Origin: Asanoa iriomotensis
Lineage (GTDB): Bacteria; Actinomycetota; Actinomycetes; Mycobacteriales; Micromonosporaceae
Length of the DNA stretch: 64,000 nt
Assembly: GCF_016862515.1 (NCBI RefSeq)
Contig: NZ_BONC01000004.1
Span: forward strand, 62,001 to 126,000
Reading direction: 5' to 3'
Position 1 is the first letter of the stretch. Each line of letters opens with the position of its first letter. The notes under the pieces are model-generated. The model searched no databases. It worked only from the letters and a program-made list of their open reading frames with translations, and was not told the origin of the DNA. Both the position numbers and the translations under genes were made by a program. Positions 36,215 to 46,243 of this stretch are shown here, piece by piece.

Positions 36215-37081
36215 TTAGGCGGCGTCGCCGGTGTGGGTTTCCGGTATCTGCGCGGCACCGCCCGGAACGAGCGTCACGGTGCCGTCAGCCTGGTCGACGG
36301 TGAACAGGGTGCCGGGTGGGAAATGGCCGAGTACGTCGGGTGGTAGCTGGACGGTGCCGTCGCCGGCGACGACCGCGAAGTCCTGGCCGCCGCGCCCTTC
36401 GGCGCCGACCCGGCCGTCGCGGATGGTGACGGCGCGGCCGAGCCGCGCACCGACCTCGGCGTCGTGGGTCACCACGACCACGGTGGTGCCGCGCTCGGCG
36501 TTGACCGTTTCCAGCGCGTCGAGCACCTCGTCGCGGCCGTGCGAGTCGAGCTGGCTGGTCGGCTCGTCGACGAGCAGCAGGCCGGGCGAGGCGGCGATGC
36601 CGACCGCGAGCGCCGCCCGCTGGCGGGCACCCGGTGCCAGGTCGGTCAGCCGGGCCGCGCCTTTGCCGCGCAGGCCGACCAGGTCGAGGATGCGCTCCGG
36701 GTCTTCGAGCTCGATGCCCTCGGTGCGGGCGGCGCGGCGCTGGGCGAGCCAGACGTTGCGCTCCAGCGACGCGTAGGGCAGCAGGTTGCGGGCCGCGCCC
36801 TGGAGCACCACGCCGATCTGGGTGCCGCGCAGCCGGGAGATCTCGGCGTCGCTGAGCTTGCCGAGGTCGTAGGTGCCGACGTTGACCCGGCCCGCGGACG
36901 GGCGCATCAACCCTGCGAGCAGCGCGACCAACGTGGACTTGCCGGAGCCGGACGGGCCGACGAGCGCGAGCATCTCGCCCGGCCCGATCGACAGGTCGAC
37001 GCCCGAGAGGGCGACGACGTCCCCCGCCTCGGCGCGATAGATGTGCACCACCCGGCGGCAAGCGACTGCGAGACCCGACAC
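36215..37081 (-). CDS. ABC exporter ATPase with AbrB-like C-terminal tail
   Basis: A 288-residue protein from GTG 37081. Walker A GPSGSGKST, Q-loop VLQGAARN, Walker B LLLVDEPTS and H-loop VVTHDAEVG are present. The ABC signature is LAPGARQR instead of LSGGQQQR. Residues 1-220 are the MacB/LolD-type ATPase. Residues 225-285 are an extra domain whose pattern (FAVVAGDGTVQLPPDVLGHFPPGTLFTV) resembles an AbrB/SpoVT swapped hairpin. The ATPase at 40065 carries the same tail. It couples to two permeases downstream. Confidence 0.88.
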   Translation of the reverse strand: MSGLAVACRRVVHIYRAEAGDVVALSGVDLSIGPGEMLALVGPSGSGKSTLVALLAGLMRPSAGRVNVGTYDLGKLSDAEISRLRGTQIGVVLQGAARNLLPYASLERNVWLAQRRAARTEGIELEDPERILDLVGLRGKGAARLTDLAPGARQRAALAVGIAASPGLLLVDEPTSQLDSHGRDEVLDALETVNAERGTTVVVVTHDAEVGARLGRAVTIRDGRVGAEGRGGQDFAVVAGDGTVQLPPDVLGHFPPGTLFTVDQADGTVTLVPGGAAQIPETHTGDAA

Positions 37082-37132
37082 GGGTACTGCCTATCACCTG
37101 GACGGCGATAGCGCAGCCCCGTGATCACAGGG

Positions 37133-38806
37133 TTAGAACCGGGCAGGCTCCCGGTAAACACCCCACTCGTCCTTGAGCACGCCGCAGATCTCGCCCAGGG
37201 TCGCCTCGGCGCGCACCGCGTCAAGCATCGACGGGATCATGTTCTCGCTGGTGCGGGCCACTTCGACCATGCGCTTGAGGGCAGCGTCGACGACCGCCTG
37301 GTCGCGGGCGGCGCGGCGGCGGCCGAGCAGGGCCTTCTGCTCGATCTCGACCTCGTGCGAGATGCGCAGGATCTCCAGCTCCTTGGCCACCGTGCCGGTG
37401 TGCACGTTGACGCCGACGATCCTCTTCTCGCCCTTTTCCAGCGCGCGCTGGTAGGTGAAGGCCGAGTCGGCGATCGCCGCGGTGAACCAGCCGTCCTCGA
37501 TGCCGCGCAGAATGCCCGCGGTGATCGTGCCGTCGGAGCCGAGCTCGCGGATCCGCTCGAAGATCTGCTCGGCCTCGGCCTCGATCGCGTCGGTGAGCGC
37601 CTCGACGTACCACGAGCCGCCCAGCGGGTCGGCCACGTTGGTCACGCCGGTCTCCTCCATCAGCACCTGCTGCGTGCGCAGGGCGATCTCGGCCGACTCG
37701 TCGGTCGGCAGCGCCAGCGTCTCGTCGAGCGCGTTGGTGTGGAGCGAGTTGGTGCCGCCGAGGACGGCGGCGAGGGCCTCGACCGCGGTGCGCACGACGT
37801 TGTTGACCGGCTGCTGCGCCGTCAGCGAGACGCCCGCGGTCTGGGTGTGGAAGCGCAGCCAGAGCGCCCGCTCGTCGGTCGCGCCGTAGACGTCGCGCAG
37901 CCAGCGCGCCCAGATGCGCCGGGCGGCCCGGAACTTGGCGATCTCCTCGAAGAAGTCGACGTGCGAGTCGAAGAAGAACGACAGGCCCGGCGCGAACGTG
38001 TTGACGTCGAGCCCGCGGGAGAGCCCGAGCTCGACGTAGCCGAACCCGTCGGCCAGGGTGTAGGCCAGCTCCTGCGCGGCGGTCGAGCCGGCCTCGCGGA
38101 TGTGGTAGCCGGAGACCGACAGCGGCTTGTAGCGCGGGATCTCGCGGGCGCAGAACTCCATCAGGTCGCCGATCAGGCGCAGGTGCGGCTGCGGCTCGAA
38201 GAGCCACTCCTTCTGCGCGATGTATTCCTTGAAGATGTCGGTCTGCAGCGTGCCGTCCAACGTGGACAGCTGCGCGCCCTGGCGCTCGGCGGCCACGAGA
38301 TACATGCAGAAGACCGGCACCGCGGGCCCCGAGATCGTCATCGAGGTGGTGACCGCGCCCAGGTCGATGCCGTCGAAGAGCACGTCCATGTCGGCGGCCG
38401 AGTCGATCGCGACGCCGCAGTGCCCGACCTCGCCGAGCGACTGCTCCTCGTCGGAGTCGCGACCCATCAGGGTGGGCATGTCGAACGCCACCGACAGCCC
38501 GCCGCCGCCGGCGCCGAGGATCAGCTTGTAGCGCTCGTTGGTCTGCCGGGCGTTGCCGAAGCCGGCGAACTGGCGGATGGTCCAGGTGCGGCCCCGGTAG
38601 CCGGTCGGGTAGAGGCCGCGGGTGAACGGGAACTCGCCGGGCCAGCCGACCCGCTCGAAGCCCGGCACGTCGCTGCCGGGCGGCGGGCCGTAGACGGGCT
38701 CGACCGGCATGCCGGAGAGCGTGGTGAAGTCGGCGTCGCGCTTGCGTGCGGCGTCATAGCGCGCCTGCCAGCGCGCTCTCCCGGCGGCGATCTCCTCGGC
38801 GTCCAT
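37133..38806 (-). CDS. icmA: Isobutyryl-CoA mutase, large subunit
   Basis: A 557-residue B12-dependent acyl-CoA mutase subunit with a TIM-barrel substrate domain and no C-terminal cobalamin domain (no DxHxxG), so it must pair with a small B12-binding subunit (IcmB) not in this window. Substrate-determining residues are Phe80 (TIRQF) and Gln198 (YIAQKE), the pair established for isobutyryl-CoA mutase; methylmalonyl-CoA mutase has Tyr and Arg. It interconverts isobutyryl-CoA and n-butyryl-CoA. MeaB, thiolase, epimerase and Ccr lie within 11 kb. A CTTAGCGATCGTT element lies 25 bp upstream of the ATG. Confidence 0.92.
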   Translation of the reverse strand: MDAEEIAAGRARWQARYDAARKRDADFTTLSGMPVEPVYGPPPGSDVPGFERVGWPGEFPFTRGLYPTGYRGRTWTIRQFAGFGNARQTNERYKLILGAGGGGLSVAFDMPTLMGRDSDEEQSLGEVGHCGVAIDSAADMDVLFDGIDLGAVTTSMTISGPAVPVFCMYLVAAERQGAQLSTLDGTLQTDIFKEYIAQKEWLFEPQPHLRLIGDLMEFCAREIPRYKPLSVSGYHIREAGSTAAQELAYTLADGFGYVELGLSRGLDVNTFAPGLSFFFDSHVDFFEEIAKFRAARRIWARWLRDVYGATDERALWLRFHTQTAGVSLTAQQPVNNVVRTAVEALAAVLGGTNSLHTNALDETLALPTDESAEIALRTQQVLMEETGVTNVADPLGGSWYVEALTDAIEAEAEQIFERIRELGSDGTITAGILRGIEDGWFTAAIADSAFTYQRALEKGEKRIVGVNVHTGTVAKELEILRISHEVEIEQKALLGRRRAARDQAVVDAALKRMVEVARTSENMIPSMLDAVRAEATLGEICGVLKDEWGVYREPARF

Positions 38807-38830
38807 CCGCTCAGTCTAGAGGGTCCGCCT

Positions 38831-38845
38831 GAACGATCGCTAAGC
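38831..38845. promoter_or_regulatory. Operator-like element upstream of icmA
   Basis: The minus strand reads CTTAGCGATCGTT 25 bp upstream of the icmA start and overlapping the stop region of the Asp23 gene. The same 13-mer occurs in the thiolase/epimerase intergenic region (46244-46260). The CGATCG-centred imperfect palindrome is typical of TetR-family operators. Confidence 0.6.
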
Positions 38846-39391
38846 CTCTTCCACGTGTACGTCGTCGACCCTGATATTCACCTCGGTGACCTGGAGGCTG
38901 AGCATCTTCTCGACCGCGGAGATCACCTCGGTGCGCACGGCGTCGGTCACGGTGCGTACGACCTGCCCGTACTCGATCACCAGGGTGATGTCGACCGTGG
39001 CCTTGTCGCCCTCCAGGCGGACCGTGACCCCTCGGTCGGCGTCGTCGTCGGCGTCGCCGAGCCCGACCCGCTCCTTCAGCCCGGCGAAGACCCGGGCGAC
39101 GTCGCCGCCGAGATCGTGCACGCCCGGCACGCCACGGGCCGCGATCCCGGCGATCTTCTCGACCACCTCGTCGCCGATCGTCGTCGAGCCGCGCTCGGAG
39201 GTCAGCGAGCCCTCGTTGCGGAGCCGCTCGACGACCGCCGAGGCGACCCGACCCGACACGGCGGTGGCGCGCTCGACCACCTCACCGATCTTGTCGCCGG
39301 CGCCGTCGCTCTCGGGGCGCTGGGCGGGAACCTGGATCTGGGCGGCCTCGTCGGCGGCGGCCGGGGTGGTGGTGTCAGTCATGGCCGGCAC
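38840..39391 (-). CDS. Asp23/Gls24 family envelope stress protein
   Basis: A 183-residue protein. Residues 60-180 match the Asp23/Gls24 family: TTIGDEVVEKIAGIAARGVPGVHDLG, VTVRLEGDKATVDITLVIEYGQ, and EVNIRVDDVHV at the end. The N-terminal 60 residues are acidic, probably disordered. Asp23 proteins line the membrane or take part in cell-envelope homeostasis; no enzyme activity is known. ATG at 39382 is an alternative to the 39391 start. It lies 33 bp upstream of icmA and 17 bp downstream of an ABC operon hairpin. Confidence 0.85.
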   Translation of the reverse strand: MPAMTDTTTPAAADEAAQIQVPAQRPESDGAGDKIGEVVERATAVSGRVASAVVERLRNEGSLTSERGSTTIGDEVVEKIAGIAARGVPGVHDLGGDVARVFAGLKERVGLGDADDDADRGVTVRLEGDKATVDITLVIEYGQVVRTVTDAVRTEVISAVEKMLSLQVTEVNIRVDDVHVEEA

Positions 39392-39407
39392 AGTAAACCC
39401 GCCGGGC

Positions 39408-39432
39408 CACCTATGTCAGTGACTGATAGGTG
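39408..39432. terminator. Hairpin at the end of the ABC exporter 2 operon
   Basis: CACCTATgTCAGT and ACTGATAGGTG form an 11-bp stem with one bulged G and a single-base loop (larger in practice). It spans the stop codon (39416-39418) of the preceding ATPase gene and lies before the Asp23 start. Terminator or translational element; no T-run. Confidence 0.5.
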
Positions 39433-40090
39433 ACGGCCCGCGGACAACTTCGGCCCGGCCGTCGACGAGGTGCAGTTCGGCGTCACAGGCCGCGGCGGCC
39501 TCCGGGTCGTGGGTCGCGAACACGACCGCCGCACCCCGGTACGCCTCCTCGCGGAGCAGGTCGATGACCTTCTGCCGGTTGGCCGCGTCGAGCTCGCTGG
39601 TCACCTCGTCGGCCAGCACCACGTCGCCGTGCAGCGCCAGCCCGCGGGCGATCGCGGTGCGCTGCTGCTGGCCGCCGGAGAGCTCCTCGACGAGCTGGTC
39701 GGCCTGGCCGGCCAGGCCCAGCCGCTCCAGCGCCTCGGCGGTGCGCCGCCGCGCCTCCGGCGGGGTGACCCCACCGGCGATGAGCGCGACCTGCACGTTC
39801 TCGGCGGCGGTGAGGATCGCGGCCAGGCCGTTGTCCTGCGGCACGAGCACGATCTGCTGCGCCACGGCGAAGTCGCGGTCGCGGATCTGCTCGCCGTCGA
39901 CGGTCACGCTGCCCGCCGACGGGCGCAGCAGGCCGGCCATGGTCCACAGCAGCGTCGTCTTGCCGGCGCCGGACGGGCCGGTCACGGCCAGCACCTGACC
40001 GGGCGTCGCGATCGCGGAGACGCCGGTCAGCACCGGCTCGCCCGCCCCGTACGCGACGGTCACCTCATCGACGACGATGGTCCTGCTCAT
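39416..40090 (-). CDS. ABC transporter ATPase (LolD-like), exporter 2
   Basis: A 224-residue ATPase with all motifs canonical: Walker A GPSGAGKTT, Q-loop VPQDN, signature LSGGQQQR, Walker B VVLADEVTS, H-loop ATHDPEA. ATG 40090 with GGGGGAA upstream is preferred to the longer frame. It overlaps the end of the upstream ATPase gene by 26 bp. Unlike that neighbour, it has no C-terminal extension, so the exporter may use a catalytic plus a degenerate ATPase pair (inference). Confidence 0.88.
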   Translation of the reverse strand: MSRTIVVDEVTVAYGAGEPVLTGVSAIATPGQVLAVTGPSGAGKTTLLWTMAGLLRPSAGSVTVDGEQIRDRDFAVAQQIVLVPQDNGLAAILTAAENVQVALIAGGVTPPEARRRTAEALERLGLAGQADQLVEELSGGQQQRTAIARGLALHGDVVLADEVTSELDAANRQKVIDLLREEAYRGAAVVFATHDPEAAAACDAELHLVDGRAEVVRGPSPISH

Positions 40091-40964
40091 CGGTTCCCCC
40101 TTCGAGCGCCGGAACGAGCCGGATTGTGCCGTCGGCGTCAGGCGCGATCTTGACAAGCGTGCCCGGCGGCAGCCGGTCGAGCAGCTCCGCCGGAAGGTGC
40201 ACGCTACCGTCGCGCCCCACCACGGAGTAGTCCTCTCCGCGCCGGCCCTCGGCGCCGACCCGGCCGTCGCGGATCGTCACCGTGCGGCCGAGCGCCGCGC
40301 CCACCTCCATGTCGTGGGTGACCACGACGATCGTGGTGCCGGCCGCGTGCAGCGTGTGCAGCACCTCCAGCACCTCGTCGCGGGAATGCTCGTCGAGCTG
40401 GTTGGTCGGCTCGTCGAGCAGCAGCAGGCCGGGTCGGGCGGCCAGGGCCACGGCGAAGGCCAGCCGCTGCCGCTCGCCGGGCGCCAGCTCACGCGGCACG
40501 CTGCGGCGGCGGCCGAGCAGGCCCACGTCGTCGAGGATCACCGCCGGGTCCGGCGGGCGCCGGCCGAGGCTGCGCGCGGCCCGCTGGGCGAACCGCACGT
40601 TCTGCTCGCAGGTCAGGTAGGGCAACAGGTTGCGCGCACTGCCCTGCAGGGAGACGCCGACGTCGACCGCGCGCAGCCGCTGCACCTCCGCGGCGCCGGC
40701 CCGCACCAGGTCGAGCTCGCCCACCTGCAGCCGGCCGGCCGACGGCCGCAGCACGCCGGACATCAGCGACAGCAGCGTGGACTTGCCGGCGCCGGACGGT
40801 CCGACCAGCGCCACGGACTCGCCGGGAGCGATGTCCAGGTCGACGCCGGCCAGCGCCACCACGTCGTAGCCCTCGAGCCGGTAGATGTAGACCACGCCCC
40901 GACAGGTCACACCGAACGGCACGAACCCCGTCTCGGCGTCCAACGTGTCCACCCGAAGGCTCAT
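40065..40964 (-). CDS. ABC exporter ATPase with AbrB-like C-terminal tail
   Basis: A 299-residue ATPase, ATG 40964 with GGAGG 6 nt upstream, start overlapping the permease stop (ATGA). Walker A GPSGAGKST, Walker B LLLLDEPTN and H-loop VVTHDMEVG are intact, but the signature is LAPGERQR. Residues 235-295 repeat the AbrB-like tail seen at 36215 (YSVVGRDGSVHLPAELLDRLPPGTLVKI). The two proteins are clearly paralogous over their full length (MS-L start, YIYRLEGYDVVALAGVDL versus HIYRAEAGDVVALSGVDL). Confidence 0.88.
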   Translation of the reverse strand: MSLRVDTLDAETGFVPFGVTCRGVVYIYRLEGYDVVALAGVDLDIAPGESVALVGPSGAGKSTLLSLMSGVLRPSAGRLQVGELDLVRAGAAEVQRLRAVDVGVSLQGSARNLLPYLTCEQNVRFAQRAARSLGRRPPDPAVILDDVGLLGRRRSVPRELAPGERQRLAFAVALAARPGLLLLDEPTNQLDEHSRDEVLEVLHTLHAAGTTIVVVTHDMEVGAALGRTVTIRDGRVGAEGRRGEDYSVVGRDGSVHLPAELLDRLPPGTLVKIAPDADGTIRLVPALEGGTDEQDHRRR

Positions 40965-43900
40965 CGCGCACCTCCCCGCACCCGGCGCAACACCAGGTTC
41001 GCGACCACCAGAGCGACCAGAAGGAAGGCCAGGGAACCGGGCAGCCACCAGCCGCCCAGCCGGTAGGCCTGGTTGCCCCCGTCGATCGAGACCAGGGCGA
41101 TCGCGGGCAGCACCAGCGCGGCGCCGCCGACGCCCGCGATGATCCCCGCGACCACCGGATAGCCCAGCACCATCAGGTTCTCCCGGTTGGCCATGCCGCG
41201 CAGCGTGCGCACCGGCACTCCGGTCAGCCGCAGGCCGCGCACCTGCTCGCGGCGCCAGGGCGCGGTGACGCCCGCGTCGAGCACCAGCGCGCCGAGCGCG
41301 AGCAGCAGCGCGACCAGCCCGGCGAACAGGTAGAGCCGCAGGGCCAGCGCCGGGGCGGCCCGGCCGAGCTGGGTCATCCGGTGCGACCAGAGCTCGGTGC
41401 TCACCACCGGGATGCCCTCCGCGGCCAGCCTGGCACCGAGGTCGGCCGGGGCCGCGTCGGTCGCCCACACCTCGTAGCTGAACTGGTCGAGGTTGAGCCC
41501 GGCGGAGCGCTCGGCCCGCTCCTCCAGCGCGGGAGCGTCGAAGAGCAGCGCGTGCCCACCACCCCGGGGCACCAGCGCGACCCGCTCGGCCACCTTGACC
41601 GGGTCGGGCGCACGGCCGAGCACCGGGAACGAGAAGGTGTCCGCGTCGGGATCGTCGGCCGGCGCCGGCCCGGCCAGCACGACGGGGGCGTCCTTCTCGA
41701 CGTCGCCGTACTGCGCGACGATGTCCGCGCTGGTCTCGCTGGTCACGTCGAGGGTGAGCCCGGCGTCGTCGCTGTTGACGGCGAGGGTCTGCCCGGCCGG
41801 CAGCGGGTCGGTCGGGCGCCAGGCACCGGAGGCGCTGAGTCCCGCGTCCAGCGGGGTGCCGTCCAGCTCGAGGCTCTCGATGGTGACCGTCGCCGAGCCG
41901 GGCGCGTTGTCACCGGGATAGCGGCGGACCTGCAGACCGAGCAGCCGGCAGCCGGCGGCACAGGTCAGGTCGCCCGCGTACGTCGCGGTTCCCGTCTCGA
42001 GCCGGCCCAGCGGGATCGAGCGCGGTGCGGCGCCGGGCTCGCCGACCACCATCCCGAGGCTCATCGGGCGCTGCTGCTGGAGCGCGCGGACGTTCGCCCG
42101 CACCGCCACCCGACCCGTTTTCAGCTCGACGGTGGGCCCGCTGGCGTCGTCGAGGCTCGCGGCCACCGCGGCGACCTGCGCGGAGGTCTTGTCGGGCCAG
42201 CGGCTGACCGCGAGCATCCGGTCGGTGTCCACGCCGATCAGGTCGACGTAGTCGCCCGCGTAGCTCTGTTTGATCCGCACCACCGCCATCGCGTTCTGGC
42301 CGGTCGGGTCGATCCGGTCGACCGCCTCCCGCACGACGGCCGGGTCGTTGGCGGTGACGACGTAGACCCGGTCGGCGCCGATGTCGGCGTTCGCGGTGCG
42401 CAGCCGGTTGGCCGACGAGACGTCCCAGATCGTCGCCGCGAACGTCAGCAGTGCGAGGGCGACGGTCAGCACGGCCACCAGCCGGGCGCTTTCGGGCCGG
42501 CGGCCGACCTGGGCCGCGGCCAGCAGCGCGGGCAGCCGACCCTGCCGGGTCGCCCGCGGCAGCCGCCGCCGTGCGACCAGGCCGAGCAGCCGGGCCGTGA
42601 GCAGCCCGGCGAGCAGCGCGATCAGCGCCGGCGCGGCGTAACCGAGCGTCGCGCTCTGCCCCTCGGTGCCGACGAGAAGCTGATAGAGGGCGGCCAGGGC
42701 GAGCGCGGCGACGATGCCCTCGAACACGACCGCCCGCCGCCGGGCCCGGTGCGGCACCCGGCGCAGCAGGGCGCTGATGCTGGCGCGGACGGTCTCGCGG
42801 GCGCCGAGCACGGCCGCCGCCGCGGCGCCGAGCAGGGCGCCCAGGCCGACCGCCAGCGCGGGCCAACCGAACTGGACGTCGACCGCGGGCGCGAGGAACG
42901 CCTCCGCGGCCACGACGGTCAGCCCGAAACCGAGCAACAGGCCCAGCGGCGCCGCCAGGGCGATCAGCAGCAACGGCTCGCCGATCGCGAACCGGGTGAT
43001 GCCGCCGACGCTGAGCCCCCGCAGCTTGCCGACCGCGATCTCGGCCCGCCGGTCGTCGGTGACCGCGGCGACCACCATGAACAGCACGAACCAACAGAGC
43101 ACGACCAGCGGCAGGGCCACCGTCGGCACCGAGGCGTTGATCGCCGATCGCTGCCGGTCGGCGAGGCGCAGGCTGTCCAGCAGGCCGATCCGCAGGGCCA
43201 CCCCCTCGGTCGAGTTGCCCGCGCTCATCGCCTCCAGCTCGCGGACCAGCTCCGGCACGTCGTTCAGGCGGACCTTCTCCGCCGCGAGCGGGTAGTCGAC
43301 CGCGGCCACCGGGCGACCGAGCGGGACGCTCGACACGGTGCTCTCACTGCCGGTGAACAGCTCGTCGACGATCTTGGTGCCGTCGTCGAGCTCGTTGAGC
43401 GCCGAGCCACCGAAGAAGCCGGTGGTCTCCCAGTACGGGTCGGTGGGGTCGCCGATCCGGTAGACGCCGACCACCGGGTAGCTGGGGTTCTTCGGCGGCG
43501 GCTCGCCGACCGTGCTGCGCGTGCTGCCGCCGGTGGCCGCCAGTTGCAGCACATCGCCCATCTGGATCTCGGCCCGCTCGGCCGTGCGGTCGCTGACCAT
43601 CAGCTCGCGGTCGCCCGGGCAGCGCCCCGCGACGATCGTGATGTGTTCGCAGGCACCCGGGCGGAAGACCAGCCGGCCCCGGCTCTTCGCCTTGCTGACG
43701 GGGTCGACACCGAGGGCGATGGTCTCCTGGGGCGCGCCGAGCACGGCGGCCACCGCCGGCGAGGCCCGCAGCTGTTCGTCGACCCGCGCGGACATCGCCT
43801 CCAGGGCGGTGCTGCGCGCCGTCAACCCGGCCACGATCGGCGGCGGGTCCGCCACCGTGTCCGTCAGCACCGACTGCGCGGCAGCGCGCGAAAAGAGCGG

Positions 43901-44005
43901 CACGAGCACCGCGGCCGCGATCGCGACCGTCGACAGCAGGACGACGAGGATCGACCGGCCGAAGCGTGATCGGATGCCGCGCAGCGTCACGACCAAACCC
44001 GACAC
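40961..44005 (-). CDS. FtsX-like ABC transporter permease, exporter 2
   Basis: A 1014-residue permease. GTG 44005 is chosen because GGAGGTGA lies 4-5 nt upstream; a longer frame exists but has no RBS. The arrangement matches the permeases at 30.1 and 33.1 kb: one N-terminal TM, an extracellular domain with CEHITIVAGRCPGD, a TM cluster with WPALAVGLGALLGAAAAAVLG, a second extracellular domain with CAAGCRLLGLQV, and C-terminal TMs. It follows MeaB by 49 bp and may belong to the same transcript. Confidence 0.85.
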   Translation of the reverse strand: MSGLVVTLRGIRSRFGRSILVVLLSTVAIAAAVLVPLFSRAAAQSVLTDTVADPPPIVAGLTARSTALEAMSARVDEQLRASPAVAAVLGAPQETIALGVDPVSKAKSRGRLVFRPGACEHITIVAGRCPGDRELMVSDRTAERAEIQMGDVLQLAATGGSTRSTVGEPPPKNPSYPVVGVYRIGDPTDPYWETTGFFGGSALNELDDGTKIVDELFTGSESTVSSVPLGRPVAAVDYPLAAEKVRLNDVPELVRELEAMSAGNSTEGVALRIGLLDSLRLADRQRSAINASVPTVALPLVVLCWFVLFMVVAAVTDDRRAEIAVGKLRGLSVGGITRFAIGEPLLLIALAAPLGLLLGFGLTVVAAEAFLAPAVDVQFGWPALAVGLGALLGAAAAAVLGARETVRASISALLRRVPHRARRRAVVFEGIVAALALAALYQLLVGTEGQSATLGYAAPALIALLAGLLTARLLGLVARRRLPRATRQGRLPALLAAAQVGRRPESARLVAVLTVALALLTFAATIWDVSSANRLRTANADIGADRVYVVTANDPAVVREAVDRIDPTGQNAMAVVRIKQSYAGDYVDLIGVDTDRMLAVSRWPDKTSAQVAAVAASLDDASGPTVELKTGRVAVRANVRALQQQRPMSLGMVVGEPGAAPRSIPLGRLETGTATYAGDLTCAAGCRLLGLQVRRYPGDNAPGSATVTIESLELDGTPLDAGLSASGAWRPTDPLPAGQTLAVNSDDAGLTLDVTSETSADIVAQYGDVEKDAPVVLAGPAPADDPDADTFSFPVLGRAPDPVKVAERVALVPRGGGHALLFDAPALEERAERSAGLNLDQFSYEVWATDAAPADLGARLAAEGIPVVSTELWSHRMTQLGRAAPALALRLYLFAGLVALLLALGALVLDAGVTAPWRREQVRGLRLTGVPVRTLRGMANRENLMVLGYPVVAGIIAGVGGAALVLPAIALVSIDGGNQAYRLGGWWLPGSLAFLLVALVVANLVLRRVRGGAR

Positions 44006-44024
44006 TGGCTCACCTCCGGGAAAC

Positions 44025-44058
44025 GTAACGCCCGACGCTCCCCCGAAGGTTGCGTTAC
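44025..44058. promoter_or_regulatory. Inverted repeat between meaB and the permease gene
   Basis: GTAACGC (44025-44031) and GCGTTAC (44052-44058) can pair across a 20-nt loop, spanning the meaB stop and ending just before the permease SD. It may attenuate transcription or translation into the exporter genes; significance uncertain. Confidence 0.4.
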
Positions 44059-45026
44059 TTTTCGGTTTCGAGGCTCGCGAGCAGTTGGTCGGCGGCAGCG
44101 TACGGCGACAGCTCACCCGCTGCCACGGCGGTCGCCAGTTCCCGCAAGGTCGTACCGTCGCGGAAAGACGCCATCCGGGCGCGCAGCGTGCCCAGCGTGA
44201 TCGCCTCGACCTCCGCGGCGGCCCGCTTCTCCCGGCGGCGGCGCAGCTCGCCGTGCTCGACCAGCCAGGCGCGGTGCTTGTCGATCGCGGCCGCGATGTC
44301 GCCGACGCCCTCGGCCCGGGTCGCCACCGCGCGCACGACCTGCGGCCGCCACTCCCCCGGGCCGCGCTCGCCGAGCGCGATCATGCCCTGGATGTCGCGG
44401 TAGGTGTTGTCGGCGCCGTCCCGGTCGGCCTTGTTGACCACGAACACGTCCGCGATCTCCAGGATGCCGGCCTTGACCGCCTGGATCGCGTCGCCCATGC
44501 CCGGCGCGAGCAGCACCAGCGTCGTGTCGGCCAGCGACGCCACCTCGACCTCGGCCTGGCCGACGCCGACGGTCTCGACCAGCACGACGTCGCAGCCCGC
44601 GCCCTCCAGCACCCGCACCGCCTGCGGCGTGGCGGCGCCGAGCCCGCCGAGGTGGCCGCGCGACGACATCGACCGGATGTAGACGCCGGGGTCGGTCGCG
44701 TGGTCCTGCATCCGCACCCGGTCACCGAGGATCGCGCCGCCGGTGAACGGGCTGGACGGGTCGACCGCCAGCACGCCCACCCGGTGCCCCTGCTTGCGCA
44801 GCTCGCGGACCAGCTCGTTGGTGGTGGTCGACTTGCCGACGCCCGGCGAGCCGGTCAGGCCGATCACCTGCGCGTGACCGGTGTGCGGTGCGAGCACCGC
44901 CGCGATCTCGGGCAGCAGCTCGTCGCCGTTCTCGACCAGGGTGATCAGCCGGGCGACCGCACGGTGGTCGCCCGCCCGCGCCTGCTCGACCAGCTCCGGA
45001 ACGTCGCGGCTGCGCCGAACCGTCAT
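44055..45026 (-). CDS. meaB: Methylmalonyl-CoA mutase-associated GTPase MeaB
   Basis: A 323-residue G3E-family GTPase (ArgK/MeaB). Motifs: Walker [40 protein letters not shown], and the [10 protein letters not shown] stretch. MeaB proteins guard B12-dependent acyl-CoA mutases, gating cofactor loading and protecting against inactivation. The likely client here is IcmA (37133) or a methylmalonyl-CoA mutase elsewhere. The ATG overlaps the thiolase stop as ATGA, so it is translationally coupled. Confidence 0.93.
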   Translation of the reverse strand: MTVRRSRDVPELVEQARAGDHRAVARLITLVENGDELLPEIAAVLAPHTGHAQVIGLTGSPGVGKSTTTNELVRELRKQGHRVGVLAVDPSSPFTGGAILGDRVRMQDHATDPGVYIRSMSSRGHLGGLGAATPQAVRVLEGAGCDVVLVETVGVGQAEVEVASLADTTLVLLAPGMGDAIQAVKAGILEIADVFVVNKADRDGADNTYRDIQGMIALGERGPGEWRPQVVRAVATRAEGVGDIAAAIDKHRAWLVEHGELRRRREKRAAAEVEAITLGTLRARMASFRDGTTLRELATAVAAGELSPYAAADQLLASLETEK

Positions 45027-46207
45027 GCCTTCGGGACGGTGATGATCAGGGCGTCGCCCTGGCCGCCGCCGCCGCAGAGCGCCGCCGCGCCGGTGCCGCC
45101 GCCGCGCCGCTTGAGCTCGAGCGCGAGGCTCAGCGCGAGGCGGGCGCCGCTCATGCCGATCGGGTGGCCGAGCGCGATCGCGCCGCCGTTGACGTTGACG
45201 ATCGCGTCGGTGACGCCCAGCTCGCGCATCGAGTGGATGCCCACCTGGGCGAACGCCTCGTTGATCTCGATCAGGTCGAGGTCGGCGACGGTCAGGCCCT
45301 GCTTGCCGAGCGCCTTCTTGATCGCGTTGGACGGCTGCGCGTGCAGCGAGTTGTCGGGGCCTGCCACCATGCCGTGCGCGCCGATCTCGGCCAGCCAGGA
45401 CAGCCCCAGCTCCTCGGCCTTGGCCTTGCTCATCACCACGACCGCGGCGGCGCCGTCGGAGATCGGCGAGGAGCTGCCGGCGGTGATCGTGCCCTCGGCC
45501 ATGAACGCCGGCTTGAGCTTGCCGAGCGACTCGGCGGTCGAGTCGGGGCGGACGCCCTCGTCCTCGCTGATCACGATCGGCTCACCCCGGCGTTGCGGCA
45601 CCTCGATCGGCACGATCTCCTCGGCGAGGTAGCCGTTCTTCTGCGCGGCGGCGGCCCGCTGGTGGCTGCGCGCCGAGAACTCGTCCTGCTCGGCGCGGTC
45701 GATGCCGAGCTTGGCGCCCAGCCGGTCGGTCGACTCGCCCATGCTGATCTGGTCGAACGCGTCCGTCAGGCCGTCGAGGGCCATATGGTCCTTGATCGTC
45801 ACGTCGCCGTATTTGTAGCCGCCGCGCTGGCCGAGCATCAGGTGCGGGGCGTTGGTCATCGACTCCATGCCGCCGGCCACCACGATCTCGGCCTCGCCCG
45901 CCCGGATGAGCTGGTCGGCGAGGGCGATCGCGTCGAGGCCGGAGAGGCAGACCTTGTTGATGGTCAGCGCCGGGACCGACATCGGGATGCCGGCGGCCGC
46001 GGCGGCCTGGCGGGCCGGGATCTGCCCGGAGCCGGCCTGGAGCACCTGGCCCATGATCACGTAGTCGACCCGCTCGGGCGCCACGCCGGACCGCTCCAGC
46101 GCCGCCTTGATCGCGATGCCGCCCAGCTTGGTCGCCGAGAAGTCCTTGAGGTTGCCCAGCAGCCGGCCCATGGGGGTGCGCGCACCGCCAATGATCACGC
46201 TCGTCAT
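45023..46207 (-). CDS. Acetyl-CoA C-acetyltransferase (thiolase)
   Basis: A 394-residue thiolase that condenses two acetyl-CoA to acetoacetyl-CoA or reverses it. The active-site nucleophile Cys87 is in NKVCLSG, the catalytic His in [11 protein letters not shown], and the second Cys in CGGGGQGD. Length and motifs fit the tetrameric biosynthetic/degradative class II family. It is the first gene of the long minus-strand block and shares a 66-bp promoter with the divergent epimerase gene. The order epimerase, thiolase, MeaB matches the conserved Streptomyces neighbourhood. Confidence 0.93.
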   Translation of the reverse strand: MTSVIIGGARTPMGRLLGNLKDFSATKLGGIAIKAALERSGVAPERVDYVIMGQVLQAGSGQIPARQAAAAAGIPMSVPALTINKVCLSGLDAIALADQLIRAGEAEIVVAGGMESMTNAPHLMLGQRGGYKYGDVTIKDHMALDGLTDAFDQISMGESTDRLGAKLGIDRAEQDEFSARSHQRAAAAQKNGYLAEEIVPIEVPQRRGEPIVISEDEGVRPDSTAESLGKLKPAFMAEGTITAGSSSPISDGAAAVVVMSKAKAEELGLSWLAEIGAHGMVAGPDNSLHAQPSNAIKKALGKQGLTVADLDLIEINEAFAQVGIHSMRELGVTDAIVNVNGGAIALGHPIGMSGARLALSLALELKRRGGGTGAAALCGGGGQGDALIITVPKA

Positions 46208-46243
46208 GTCTGGTACCTCTCAAACTAGGGTGTCGACCGGCCA

